A stretch of 13,157 nt of DNA from UBA8904 sp035448625 (GTDB lineage Bacteria; Desulfobacterota; Syntrophia; Syntrophales; Smithellaceae), in the NCBI GenBank assembly GCA_035448625.1, contig DAOTJI010000074.1, positions 1 through 13,157 on the forward strand. The letters are read 5' to 3'. The notes beneath the pieces were generated by a model. It searched no databases, had not been told where the DNA came from, and saw only the letters and a list, made by a program, of their open reading frames with translations. The position numbers and the translations under genes are program-made. Below, piece by piece: positions 1 through 7,881 of this stretch (positions are counted from its first letter, which is position 1; every line of letters begins with the position of its first letter).

Positions 1-2
1 CC

Positions 3-2837
3 GTTGGTATCGAAGGTGCCGCCGCCCGCCTGGAGGGTGATTGTCCGGCTGGAATCAAAGGACGCCAGATATTTCAGCGCCCCGCCGTTGAAAGACCAGT
101 TGCCCGCCTGACCGAAGCTGGCGTCCTGGTATGCCGCGATGACGCCGCCGTTGAACTGCGTACCGCCTTTATAGGTCGTAGCGGCATTGGGCAGCGTGAG
201 GGTTCCGGCACCGGTCTTGATCAAGGGACGACTGAAGGAGGCGCCTCCTCCCGCGGGTGTTCCATCGGTCAGGACAGAAGCAACCGGAAAACTGTCGTTG
301 TCGGCCTTGCCGAAGGTCAGGGTTTCGGCTTGGGGGAACTGGGTCGTCAGGTCGAACAGGGCGAAGACGCCCCTGCCCAGCGTGGCGACCATCAGCACAT
401 CGTCGAGGTCGCTGTAATGAAGGGACATGACCGGGGCATTGGGCAGAAGCTTGCCCAGGGCTGTCCAGGTCGTGCCGTTGTAAGTTGCCGGGTCCACGGT
501 GTAGTAAAGGGGGTTCACATCCGTATCGGTTGTCGAGCTGTGCGCCCCTCCGGCCAGCAGTGCGTTCACGCCGTTGGATGAAACATATTCCAGCGCACGC
601 CGGTAAATGAAACGGCCCGGCAGCGTGCTGCCGATGTCGTCGAAATCATAGAGGGTCGCGTCGCTGTTCCTGGTTCCCCGCAGAATGCGGAAAGCGTCGG
701 CCGCATAGAGGTTTTTGCTTCCCGTCTTGCCGTCAAAGACCACCGTCTGGATGTTGTAGGTGCGCTTTCCACCGGCCTGCTCAACATTCGTCAGACGGAC
801 GGCAGCCGTCGCCTCGGCGTCATCGCTGTACCAGATCTGTCCGAAATACTTCTGAGATTCCATGTACGCTGCCGACTGGTCGCCGTACATCGCGTCGCCC
901 AAACCGGCAGCAATCGCCCTGGGACGGTCCGCGGTGCCGTAAGCAACCGTTCCAAACCCCACATTGGAGAATCCCGTGTCCGTGATCTGTTTCGGCGTGA
1001 CCAGTTGGGTCATGGGGATTTCATACCATTGCTTCGGATCACTCACCTCCACGGACACATCATCCTGACCGACAAAGAGGCCCAAACCGCCGATGGCGAG
1101 CCGGGTCTGGTCGGTACGGTTCAGGGTGAGGGTCGGGAAAAAGGGAACCAGGGACTTGTTGTCGCCGAGGTAGGTCTTGACGCCCCCCACGTTGATATAG
1201 GGGCCAAGTAAGGTCTTGCTGGCGATAATCGGGTTTCCCTTTGAATCCATGCGGAAACGCAGAAATCCTCCCAGATACTGGGTGCTGGCGTAAATGACCG
1301 CTGTTCCCGACGACGCGAAGGTTTTGTAATTAATGGCATTGGTTCCCCCGTCTCCGCCGTTGATCGATCCCCAGGTTCCGCCGGCAGTGATCTGATAGGC
1401 GCTGCCGTTGTCCTGCATGCCGATGACGGCGCGGTTGGCCAGGGGGTTCCAGGAAGCGGAGTCCACTTCGGATACGGCGATGTTCCCGTTCATGGACGTC
1501 CAGTCGCCTTTTCCCTGGGGGTTGCTGCGGGCGTAGATCCCGCCGTCGTCCGTCTGGATGAGGCGTCCGGTGGAATCGATGAAGATGCTGCGACTGTCGG
1601 CATGCGGGGAAGAGTTGGACAGCGTGCCTGAATGGGTCAGTGGCTCCCAGGTTGTCTGACCGGTCTTCGGATCATACACTCCGCGGAAGATGCGGCCGCT
1701 GTATTGTTTGGCCCCGATGGAATTGGCATTCGTTCCGTTGAAATCGCCGGGTTGACGGTCACCGGACACATAAACAATATTGGGATTTGATGGATCGATG
1801 TAAAGGGCGGCATTATTGTATTGACCTCCGGGGAAGAGACCCTGCTGATTCAGTTTGTTTACCGGATCGTAATCCTGGGTCACCGGCTGCGCCATGCTCG
1901 TCCAGGTGGCGCCGCCATCGATGGACCGATAAATCGTGGTGGCGGCTGCTTCTGTGCCGTTGACCACCATGGCCGCGATGACGTTGCCCGTTGTGGACAA
2001 AAGGATTCTCTCGGTGGCAGCTCCCGCCGTGGGAATCGTGGACAGGCGTTTCCAAGTAGCGCCGCTGTCGTCGCTCTTGTAAACACCGGCGGAGGCATCG
2101 CTGTTCCGAACGGCGGCGTAAACAGAACGATTGGATGTTCCGTTGTAACCCGGGTCGTACTTCAAGTCGTCCACGATTCCCGCCGCCAGGCCGCTGGCGG
2201 TCTTCACCATCGCGAAATCCGCGCCGCCGTTCGTGGTTCGGTAGAGTCCTGTTTCTCTGTAGAACCCCTTCTCGTCTTTGCCGGGGTTCTTGATGCCCAC
2301 CAGGATGTTGTTCCCGTCGGCCAGCATACGGGTGACATCACGGCCCACCAGGACGTTATTTGTATCGGGTGATGTCCAGGTGGTTCCCCCATCGGTGGAA
2401 AGCTTGATGGAATTGAGCGGCCCGCCGCTGCTGGCGTAGTTGCTCTGTTTGCCGAAACCGATATAAAGATTTGACGGCTTGGAGCGGTCGAAGGTCATGT
2501 CGCCGATCGACAGGGATGAAAGGCGGTCCGTCAATGGCGTCCAGGAGGCGCCGCCGTTGACGCTTTTCCAGACGCCGCCATTGGCGGTTCCCACGTACAG
2601 GACGCCGGCGCGAGCCGGATCTTCCAGGGTGATGTTCATAGCGCCCACGCAGGCGTTGCCGTCCTTGGTCATCCCTTCGACGTTCATCCAGTTGTTTAAC
2701 ACGCTCATCCGGCTGGGTGCCGGTCCCAGGCTGACCCAGGAAACAGGTTCCTGGGCCGGCACAGCCGCGCAAAGCATAATCCACAGCAGAAAGGCAAGCA
2801 AACCTTCAAGGGCCGTCCGACCTCGCAACAGGTTCAT
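3..2837 (-). CDS. Large secreted Asp-box propeller protein with autotransporter-associated repeats (partial, C-terminus off the left edge)
   Basis: Reading the minus strand from ATG at 2837 gives 945 codons without a stop, running off the left edge. AGGAGAG lies 7 bases before the ATG. Residues 1-28 form a signal peptide (hydrophobic core about 13-23, likely cleavage after AVPA), so the protein is exported. Five Asp-box motifs (S/T-x-D/N-x-G-x-T-W/F type) sit near residues 92-99, 147-154, 201-208, 255-262 and 305-312, followed by HAD (412-414), TDDGG (429-433) and QDNG (475-478). This is the pattern of sialidase/VPS10/GH74-like beta-propellers. From about residue 874 the sequence changes to KTGAGTLTLPNA and glycine-rich strands typical of autotransporter-associated beta-strand repeats. 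A C-terminal outer-membrane barrel would be expected outside the window. The ligand or enzymatic activity cannot be told. It follows the acyltransferase gene by 22 bases and is probably cotranscribed. Confidence 0.88.
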   Translation of the reverse strand, partial: MNLLRGRTALEGLLAFLLWIMLCAAVPAQEPVSWVSLGPAPSRMSVLNNWMNVEGMTKDGNACVGAMNITLEDPARAGVLYVGTANGGVWKSVNGGASWTPLTDRLSSLSIGDMTFDRSKPSNLYIGFGKQSNYASSGGPLNSIKLSTDGGTTWTSPDTNNVLVGRDVTRMLADGNNILVGIKNPGKDEKGFYRETGLYRTTNGGADFAMVKTASGLAAGIVDDLKYDPGYNGTSNRSVYAAVRNSDASAGVYKSDDSGATWKRLSTIPTAGAATERILLSTTGNVIAAMVVNGTEAAATTIYRSIDGGATWTSMAQPVTQDYDPVNKLNQQGLFPGGQYNNAALYIDPSNPNIVYVSGDRQPGDFNGTNANSIGAKQYSGRIFRGVYDPKTGQTTWEPLTHSGTLSNSSPHADSRSIFIDSTGRLIQTDDGGIYARSNPQGKGDWTSMNGNIAVSEVDSASWNPLANRAVIGMQDNGSAYQITAGGTWGSINGGDGGTNAINYKTFASSGTAVIYASTQYLGGFLRFRMDSKGNPIIASKTLLGPYINVGGVKTYLGDNKSLVPFFPTLTLNRTDQTRLAIGGLGLFVGQDDVSVEVSDPKQWYEIPMTQLVTPKQITDTGFSNVGFGTVAYGTADRPRAIAAGLGDAMYGDQSAAYMESQKYFGQIWYSDDAEATAAVRLTNVEQAGGKRTYNIQTVVFDGKTGSKNLYAADAFRILRGTRNSDATLYDFDDIGSTLPGRFIYRRALEYVSSNGVNALLAGGAHSSTTDTDVNPLYYTVDPATYNGTTWTALGKLLPNAPVMSLHYSDLDDVLMVATLGRGVFALFDLTTQFPQAETLTFGKADNDSFPVASVLTDGTPAGGGASFSRPLIKTGAGTLTLPNAATTYKGGTQFNGGVIAAYQDASFGQAGNWSFNGGALKYLASFDSSRTITLQAGGGTFDTN

Positions 2838-2859
2838 CGGGGATCTCTCCTGCGTTATA

Positions 2860-3762
2860 TTATGATTTGGCCTCCTCAAGCAAAGCGGCAATCCGCAGAT
2901 CCTTGTTCTTCCACAGATTCTGCACCCACTGCTGAAACATCGCCTGGAAGTCCTTGTCGGACTCGTAGTCCATGTGCAAAAACGCCTTGGGAATTTCCGT
3001 GGAGGAAATCCGAACGATGACCCTGCGCACTTTGCCGCACAAAAATCCCCAGAAAGTGGGGATGCCCTCCGGATAAACAATCGTAATGTCCAGCAGAGAA
3101 TGAAATTTATCCCCCAGCACGGAGAGCGCCAGCGCAATGCCGCCCGCTTTGGGCTTCAGCAGATAGCGGTAAGGTCTTTTCTGATGTTCGTGCTTTTGCG
3201 CGGTGAACCGGGTTCCTTCCAGAAAGTTCATCACGCTGGTCGGAATGAGCGAAAATTTTTCACACGCTTTTTTGGTGGTCTCGAAGTCCTTTCCTTTTTG
3301 TCCCGGGTGCTTTTTCAGATATTCCGCGCTGTGGCGGCGCAAAAAGGGGAAATCCAGCGCCCACCAGGCCAGACCCATAAAGGGCACCCAGATCAACTCG
3401 CGTTTCAGGAAAAATTTCATGAGCGGGATTCGCCTATTCAGCATTTTTTGCAGGACAAAAATATCCGACCAGGATTGATGATTGCTGACCACCAGATACC
3501 AGCCCCGGTAATTCAAGTGATCGAGCCCCTGCACGTCCCAGACGGTCTTCTGGGTCAACCGCATCCATGCAACGTTTCCGGAGATCCAGTTTTCCGCGAT
3601 CCACAGGAGAATTTTATCGAACCGTTCGGTCAGCGGTCGGAAAGGCAATAAGAATTTCAGAAAAGAAAACAAAAACAGAATGAATACCCAAAACAGGATA
3701 TTCAAAGACAACAAAAGCATAGCGATGGCTCCTACCAGCCATTTCGGCAGAAAATTCAACAT
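2860..3762 (-). CDS. Membrane-associated 1-acylglycerol-3-phosphate-type acyltransferase (YihG-like, PlsC/LPLAT family)
   Basis: This 300-residue protein should transfer an acyl chain onto a lysophospholipid-type or other glycerol-based acceptor at the inner membrane. An N-terminal hydrophobic segment (about 8-38) anchors it. The family's HX4D motif is NHQSWSD at 94-100 (H95, D100), the second block is around KFFLKRELIWVPFMG (116-130), and the acceptor-binding motif is FLEGTR at 180-185. VYPEG at 229-233 corresponds to the fourth block. Length and motif spacing match the E. coli YihG-type subgroup rather than the shorter PlsC, so the true substrate is less certain than the chemistry. The start is supported by GGAAGGGAG, 6 bases before ATG 3762, and by a promoter directly upstream. 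It is the first gene of an operon with the large surface protein. Confidence 0.93.
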   Translation of the reverse strand: MLNFLPKWLVGAIAMLLLSLNILFWVFILFLFSFLKFLLPFRPLTERFDKILLWIAENWISGNVAWMRLTQKTVWDVQGLDHLNYRGWYLVVSNHQSWSDIFVLQKMLNRRIPLMKFFLKRELIWVPFMGLAWWALDFPFLRRHSAEYLKKHPGQKGKDFETTKKACEKFSLIPTSVMNFLEGTRFTAQKHEHQKRPYRYLLKPKAGGIALALSVLGDKFHSLLDITIVYPEGIPTFWGFLCGKVRRVIVRISSTEIPKAFLHMDYESDKDFQAMFQQWVQNLWKNKDLRIAALLEEAKS

Positions 3763-3792
3763 GGATAACTCCCTTCCTTTTGCAATAATTGA

Positions 3793-3821
3793 ATTTTAAC
3801 ACAGATACATGGGTTGGTCAA
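3793..3821 (-). promoter_or_regulatory. Sigma70-type promoter for the acyltransferase / surface-protein operon
   Basis: On the minus strand a -35 box TTGACC (plus-strand positions 3816-3821) is followed by a 17-base spacer and a -10 box TAAAAT (3793-3798). Each box matches the consensus at five of six positions. Transcription would start near 3786, leaving a leader of about 24 bases before the ATG at 3762. The -35 box overlaps a possible TTG start of the divergent GIY-YIG gene, which argues for a later start of that gene. Confidence 0.6.
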
Positions 3822-3873
3822 AGCCTATCTGGATATGGCAATATTTTCAGCGGTGTTGTATGCATGGACCCGT

Positions 3874-4218
3874 ATGCGGCCCAAAGAGCGACAAAAGCCT
3901 GCTCCATGGCGGGTGTATATTCTTTGCTGTGCGGACGGAACCTATTATACCGGTGCGACGAATTCCATCGAAAGACGCCTCGGGGAGCACAACCGCGGAA
4001 CGGCCTCCCGCTACACCCGGTCCCGCAGGCCCGTGACGCTGATGGCGTCGAGCGGCGTCATGAGCAGGAGCGAAGCCCTTTGTTTGGAGAGGGAGATCAA
4101 AAGACTGCCGAGGGCGAAAAAAGCAGCCGGACTCGCGACGAAAGGGTATTCAATCGTTCGGAAATATGCTAAACGAAAAACCGCTTTGACCAAGAGGAAA
4201 AAGGAGAGCGAGGCGTGA
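3874..4218 (+). CDS. Small GIY-YIG superfamily endonuclease (UPF0213/YhbQ-like)
   Basis: Counting from the ATG at 3874 (114 residues), the GIY-YIG core is visible as VYI (14-16) and YTG (25-27), followed by IERRLGEHN (32-40) with the conserved Arg and His-Asn. The helix EALCLEREIKR (67-77) carries the metal-binding Glu at 72. This is a stand-alone single-domain member of the family, whose members are small predicted DNA nucleases of poorly known role. The tail after about residue 90 is very basic. The start is uncertain: the frame stays open to TTG 3814 and ATG 3835, but neither has a ribosome site, and the 5' part overlaps the divergent promoter. ATG 3874 has only a weak GGA 5 bases upstream, but it places the domain about 12 residues from the N-terminus, as in relatives. 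The stop overlaps the GTG of the exporter adaptor gene. Confidence 0.82.
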   Translation: MRPKERQKPAPWRVYILCCADGTYYTGATNSIERRLGEHNRGTASRYTRSRRPVTLMASSGVMSRSEALCLEREIKRLPRAKKAAGLATKGYSIVRKYAKRKTALTKRKKESEA

Positions 4219-5228
4219 AAAAGAAAGTCATCATCCTGGTGTTCGCGCTGCTTTTTATCGGCGCGGGGTTTTTGGTGTATAACGGGCAGCACCGCCGGAC
4301 GTCCGGAGAGTTGTTTTATTCCGGCATCATTGAAACCACGCAGGCCAAGCTCTCCTTTCAGGTGCCGGGCAGGATTTGGCGGGTGTACGTTCAGGAAGGT
4401 CAGCGCGTAACCAAAGACCAGGTGATCGCGGAACTGGACCGGGCGGAGTATGAATCGCGCAAGGAACAGGCCCTGGCCGGCCTCGACCGCGCGCAAAAAG
4501 TAAAGCAGCAGCTGGAAACCGCTCTCGAAATCAGCAAAAAAACGCTTCCGGCCGAAGTCGCCCGCGCCGAAGCCGCCGTGAAGAGCGCCAGGGTCTCCCT
4601 GGCGGACGCCGAAAAAAATTACCGGCGGTATGAGGAATTGTTCAGTAAAAGTGTCGTGACCGAAAAGGAATACGAAACGCTGAAACTTCATTATGACGTC
4701 GCCCGCGCGCGGCTTGCGGAAAGCGAATCCGTGCTGGCCCTGGCCCGCGGCAACCTTTCGCGCATTGACGCGGCCCGAGACGACGTTGCCACCGCCGCCG
4801 CGCAGGTGGACGTTGCCCGGGCGGCTCTGTCCCAGGCGGCCATCCAGCTCGAGTACACGCGGCTGCGCTCGCCGCTGGACGGCATGGTCACCAGCCGGAA
4901 TATCGAGCCGGGCGAAACGGTCAACATCGGGCGCGAAGTGATTACGGTGGCGGATCTGGACCGCGTGGATTTGAAAATATTTGTCGATGAAACGACGATC
5001 GGCCGGGTTCGGCCGGGACAGGAGGCGGATGTCGTGATCGACACGTTTCCGGGCAAGACGTATTCGGGAACCGTGTCGTTTGTTTCGCCGGAAGGCGAAT
5101 TCACCCCCAAAATCATCCAGACGCAGAAGGAAAGAGTCAAACTGGTCTATCTGGTGAAAGTATCCATTCCCAACCCCAACCATGAACTCAAGGCAGGGAT
5201 GCCGGCGGACGCCCGCCTGCATCCGTAA
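4215..5228 (+). CDS. HlyD-family membrane fusion protein of an ABC exporter (YbhG-like)
   Basis: This 337-residue periplasmic adaptor should link the ABC-2 exporter encoded immediately downstream to an outer-membrane TolC-type channel. Residues 5-22 are a single membrane anchor or uncleaved signal with no lipobox Cys. Residues 38-75 (SGIIETTQAKLSFQVPGRI onwards) form the first half of a biotinyl-lipoyl domain. Residues 78-215 are a long alanine/glutamate/arginine-rich coiled-coil hairpin. YTRLRSPLDGMV (214-225) starts the second lipoyl half, and 250-335 is the beta-barrel. Length and order match E. coli YbhG. Translation starts at GTG 4215 with AAGGAG at 4200-4205; the GTG overlaps the TGA of the GIY-YIG gene (GTGA), so the two are translationally coupled. 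No TolC gene and no TetR-type regulator is present in the window. Confidence 0.92.
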   Translation: MKKKVIILVFALLFIGAGFLVYNGQHRRTSGELFYSGIIETTQAKLSFQVPGRIWRVYVQEGQRVTKDQVIAELDRAEYESRKEQALAGLDRAQKVKQQLETALEISKKTLPAEVARAEAAVKSARVSLADAEKNYRRYEELFSKSVVTEKEYETLKLHYDVARARLAESESVLALARGNLSRIDAARDDVATAAAQVDVARAALSQAAIQLEYTRLRSPLDGMVTSRNIEPGETVNIGREVITVADLDRVDLKIFVDETTIGRVRPGQEADVVIDTFPGKTYSGTVSFVSPEGEFTPKIIQTQKERVKLVYLVKVSIPNPNHELKAGMPADARLHP

Positions 5229-5241
5229 CCGGAGGATCGCG

Positions 5242-6015
5242 ATGGCCGATCTGCCCTTGAACCGTCCGCCGGTGCTGGAGGTAAGCAATCTTTCCCTCGA
5301 CTTTCAGCAGGTCCGGGCTGTGTGGAATGTATCCTTTTGCGCTCAAAAGCAGAGCATCTTCGGACTGGTCGGCTCCGACGGCGCCGGCAAATCCAGTGTC
5401 CTGCGCATGATCGCCGGCATGATCCCGCCTTCCTCCGGCACCGTTTTTCTCAACGGGCTCGACGCGGCCGCCAGGCGACGCGAACTCAAGCATTTCATCG
5501 GCTACATGCCCCAGCGCTTCGGTCTGTACCCGGATCTGACCGTCGAAGAAAACATCAATTTTTTCATGGACGTGTTCGGCATCCCGCGCGCCGAAAGAAA
5601 AAAGCGCAGGGAAAAGTACCTGGGCTTTTCCAATCTGCTGCCGTTTGCGGACCGGCTGGCCGGCAATCTTTCGGGCGGAATGAAGCAGAAGCTGGGCCTG
5701 GCCTGCGTGCTCGTCCATGAACCGGGTCTGCTGATTCTGGATGAGCCCACCAACGGCGTGGACCCGGTTTCCCGCCGCGAGTTCTGGGACATTCTGCAAA
5801 GCATGAAAGAGGCGGGGATGACGCTTCTGATTTCCACCGCCTATCTGGACGAAGGAGAAAAGTGCGACCGGCTGGCTCTGATGCATGCGGGCGTTCTTCT
5901 GGAACAGAATGCTCCCGACGTCCTGCGGGGAGACCACCCATCGCTGGAAGAAGCCATCATCGCGCGTCTTCAGGAAGCGGACGAGGAGATTGTCCATGAC
6001 ACCTTTGCCGTCTGA
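5242..6015 (+). CDS. ABC exporter ATPase 1 (YbhF N-terminal-half type, missing the switch histidine)
   Basis: This 257-residue nucleotide-binding subunit belongs to a YbhFSR-type exporter. The Walker A motif is GSDGAGKS (44-51), the Q-loop is MPQRFGLY (89-96), the signature LSGGM (143-147), and Walker B LLILDEP (163-169) with the catalytic Glu at 168. The usual switch histidine is absent: the H-loop reads STAYLDE (198-204) with Ala at 200. The same kind of replacement is known from the first ATPase domain of YbhF/YhiH-like proteins as far as I recall. The ATG at 5242 is chosen over the in-frame ATG at 5182 because GGAGG (5231-5235) sits 6 bases upstream and the ABC domain begins only 11 residues later. 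The gene follows the adaptor by 13 bases and overlaps the next ATPase gene by 20. Confidence 0.93.
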   Translation: MADLPLNRPPVLEVSNLSLDFQQVRAVWNVSFCAQKQSIFGLVGSDGAGKSSVLRMIAGMIPPSSGTVFLNGLDAAARRRELKHFIGYMPQRFGLYPDLTVEENINFFMDVFGIPRAERKKRREKYLGFSNLLPFADRLAGNLSGGMKQKLGLACVLVHEPGLLILDEPTNGVDPVSRREFWDILQSMKEAGMTLLISTAYLDEGEKCDRLALMHAGVLLEQNAPDVLRGDHPSLEEAIIARLQEADEEIVHDTFAV

Positions 6016-6751
6016 CGCCATCGCGGTTTCCGGTCTGGAAAAACGATTCGGCGATTTTGTCGCCGTCGATCGCATCACCTTCCACGTAAAAAAAGGCGAA
6101 ATCTTCGGGTTTCTCGGCGCGAACGGCTCCGGCAAATCCACGACCATCCGCATGCTGTGCGGCATTATCTCCCCCTCCGCAGGCGAGGGAAGCGTGGCCG
6201 GTTTTGACCTGTTGCGCGAGCCGGAAAGCGTCAAGCAGTCCATCGGCTATATGTCCCAGAAATTTTCCCTGTATGAAGACCTGACGCCCTACGAAAACGT
6301 TCGGTTTTATCTGGGCGTGTACAGCGTTCCCCGAGAAGAGTGGCCCGAGCGCATGGATTGGATCCTGAATCTCACGCGCCTCAAGGACGTTCGCGATCGC
6401 CTGACGCGCGAACTGCCGCCGGGGTGGCGCCAACGGCTGGCGCTGGGATGCGCGCTTCTGCACCGGCCGCAGATTTTGTTTCTCGACGAGCCGACGTCGG
6501 GCGTCGATTTGATCACCCGCGGGCATTTCTGGAATTTCATCCGGCAGCTTGCCGCCCGGGGCGTTACGGTTTTTGTCACCACCCATTACATGGATGAAGC
6601 TCGCTTCTGCGAGCGGATCGTGATGCTCAACGCCGGCCGCATTGTGGCGGAAGGCTCGCCTGCGGAAATCATCAAGGCGGCCTGTCCGGATCAGGCGGAC
6701 GCAGATTTGAACGATGCATTTATCCGGCTGATGAAGAGGACACCGGCGTGA
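5996..6751 (+). CDS. ABC exporter ATPase 2 (YbhF C-terminal-half type, divergent signature motif)
   Basis: This is the second, 251-residue nucleotide-binding subunit of the exporter. Walker A is GANGSGKS (41-48), the Q-loop MSQKFSLY (86-93), Walker B LFLDEP (161-166) and the switch histidine is present in TTHYMDEA (195-202, H197). The signature motif is LPPGW (140-144) instead of LSGGQ, followed by the normal RQRLALGCALLHRP. In E. coli YbhF both ATPase domains lie in one polypeptide; here they are two genes whose ends overlap by 20 bases. The start at 5996 has GAGGAG (5983-5988) 7 bases upstream; an upstream in-frame ATG at 5885 lies inside the previous gene and would add unrelated sequence. 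It should pair with ATPase 1 as a heterodimer. Confidence 0.93.
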   Translation: MTPLPSDAIAVSGLEKRFGDFVAVDRITFHVKKGEIFGFLGANGSGKSTTIRMLCGIISPSAGEGSVAGFDLLREPESVKQSIGYMSQKFSLYEDLTPYENVRFYLGVYSVPREEWPERMDWILNLTRLKDVRDRLTRELPPGWRQRLALGCALLHRPQILFLDEPTSGVDLITRGHFWNFIRQLAARGVTVFVTTHYMDEARFCERIVMLNAGRIVAEGSPAEIIKAACPDQADADLNDAFIRLMKRTPA

Positions 6752-7881
6752 ATCCCTCCCGACTGCAAGCCATGGTCCGCAAGGAATTTTACCATCTGAT
6801 CCGGGATTATCGCAGCCTGTACCTGGCCTTTGCCATTCCGCTTTTGCTGATCGTCCTGTTCGGCTACGCGCTGAGCTTGGACGTGGAGCACATCAAAACC
6901 GTGGTCGTGGATTATGACCACAGCGACCTGAGCCGTGATTTCATCAGCCGGCTCAACGCGTCGCGCTACTTCAACATCGTTGCCCGCCCCGGCTCCACGC
7001 GGCAGGTCCACCGGTATCTCGACCGAGATCAGGCGTCCGTGGCGATTGTTGTTCCGCCGGACTTTGCCCGGGATATCCGCGCCGACCGGGAAGCGCAGAT
7101 GCAGATCATCGTCGACGGCAGCGATCCGGTATTTGCCGGCGCCGTCCGGGGGTATCTGACGGCGCTCACCGAGGGGTACAATGCAAAACTTCTACTCTCC
7201 TTTCTCAACCGCCAGGGGCAAAAGACGCTCAAGCCGCCGGTGGAGGGGCGCATCCGCATCTGGTTCAATGAGGACCTGGAGAGCCGAAACTTTATTCTGC
7301 CGGGCATTATCGCCATTATTATCATGATCGCCGGCGCCATGCTGACGTCGCTGGTGATCGCCCGCGAATATGAAAGCGGGACGATGGAGACGATCAAGTC
7401 TCTGCCGGTCACCGCCGGTGAATTTCTGCTGGGCAAGGCGGTTCCCTATTTTTTCATCGGATTGGCCGATGTATTCATCGCCATGCTGCTGGGACAGGTT
7501 CTGTTCGGCGTGGTGATGAAGGGGAGTTTCGGGCTGATGGTCCTGGGTACGTCCCTGTATCTGGTGTGCGCGCTGCTGCTGGGGCTTTTGATTTCGTCCG
7601 CGACCCAGTCGCAGCTGGTGGCCAACCAGGCCGCGGTGATGCTGACCTATCTGCCGTCTTTGCTTTTGTCCAATTTTGTTTTCCCGATCGTCAATATGCC
7701 GGTCGTGCTGCAGTGGGCGACGTATCTGGTCCCGGCCAGATATTACATCGATATTCTGGTGGGCGTCTATCTCCGGGACACCGGGCTTGCCTATCTGGGG
7801 ACGGACATGGCCGTGCTGGGCGTTCTGTGTCTTTTGCTGGCGGCGCTCAATTACCTCCTCTTGAAAAAGGAGGGCTTATGA
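6748..7881 (+). CDS. ABC-2 type exporter permease 1 (YbhS-like)
   Basis: This 377-residue inner-membrane subunit has the ABC-2 permease layout. An N-terminal segment KEFYHLIRDYRSL leads into one membrane span (about 25-43), followed by a periplasmic domain of about 135 residues (45-180) and five more spans (about 182-205, 231-254, 262-285, 293-315, 352-372). The cytoplasmic coupling element REYESGTMETIKSLP (206-220) follows the second span, and NFVFPIVNMP (309-318) is the typical late-loop motif. The length equals that I recall for E. coli YbhS. Translation starts at GTG 6748, overlapping the TGA of ATPase 2 (GTGA), with AGAGGA at 6735-6740. It should form a heterodimeric channel with permease 2. 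The substrate cannot be read from the sequence; E. coli YbhFSR has been linked to drug and cation tolerance. Confidence 0.93.
   Translation: MNPSRLQAMVRKEFYHLIRDYRSLYLAFAIPLLLIVLFGYALSLDVEHIKTVVVDYDHSDLSRDFISRLNASRYFNIVARPGSTRQVHRYLDRDQASVAIVVPPDFARDIRADREAQMQIIVDGSDPVFAGAVRGYLTALTEGYNAKLLLSFLNRQGQKTLKPPVEGRIRIWFNEDLESRNFILPGIIAIIIMIAGAMLTSLVIAREYESGTMETIKSLPVTAGEFLLGKAVPYFFIGLADVFIAMLLGQVLFGVVMKGSFGLMVLGTSLYLVCALLLGLLISSATQSQLVANQAAVMLTYLPSLLLSNFVFPIVNMPVVLQWATYLVPARYYIDILVGVYLRDTGLAYLGTDMAVLGVLCLLLAALNYLLLKKEGL

Noticed and set aside
1821..2372. Plus-strand frame of 183 codons inside the surface-protein region
   Set aside because: The minus strand is open over the whole 2.8 kb with a signal peptide and repeated Asp-boxes; this frame is its antisense shadow.
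4011..5288. 425-codon open frame on the minus strand opposite the GIY-YIG and adaptor genes
   Set aside because: It is antisense to two genes with clear family motifs, has no ribosome site or recognisable domain, and its composition is a mirror of the GC-rich codons on the other strand.
5188..6243. 351-codon minus-strand frame opposite ATPase 1
   Set aside because: It is antisense to a gene with complete Walker A, signature and Walker B motifs, and shows no independent support.
7566..7877. Extended upstream reading of permease 2
   Set aside because: This stretch is permease 1 read out of frame; the ATG at 7878 has a strong ribosome site and aligns with the normal permease N-terminus.
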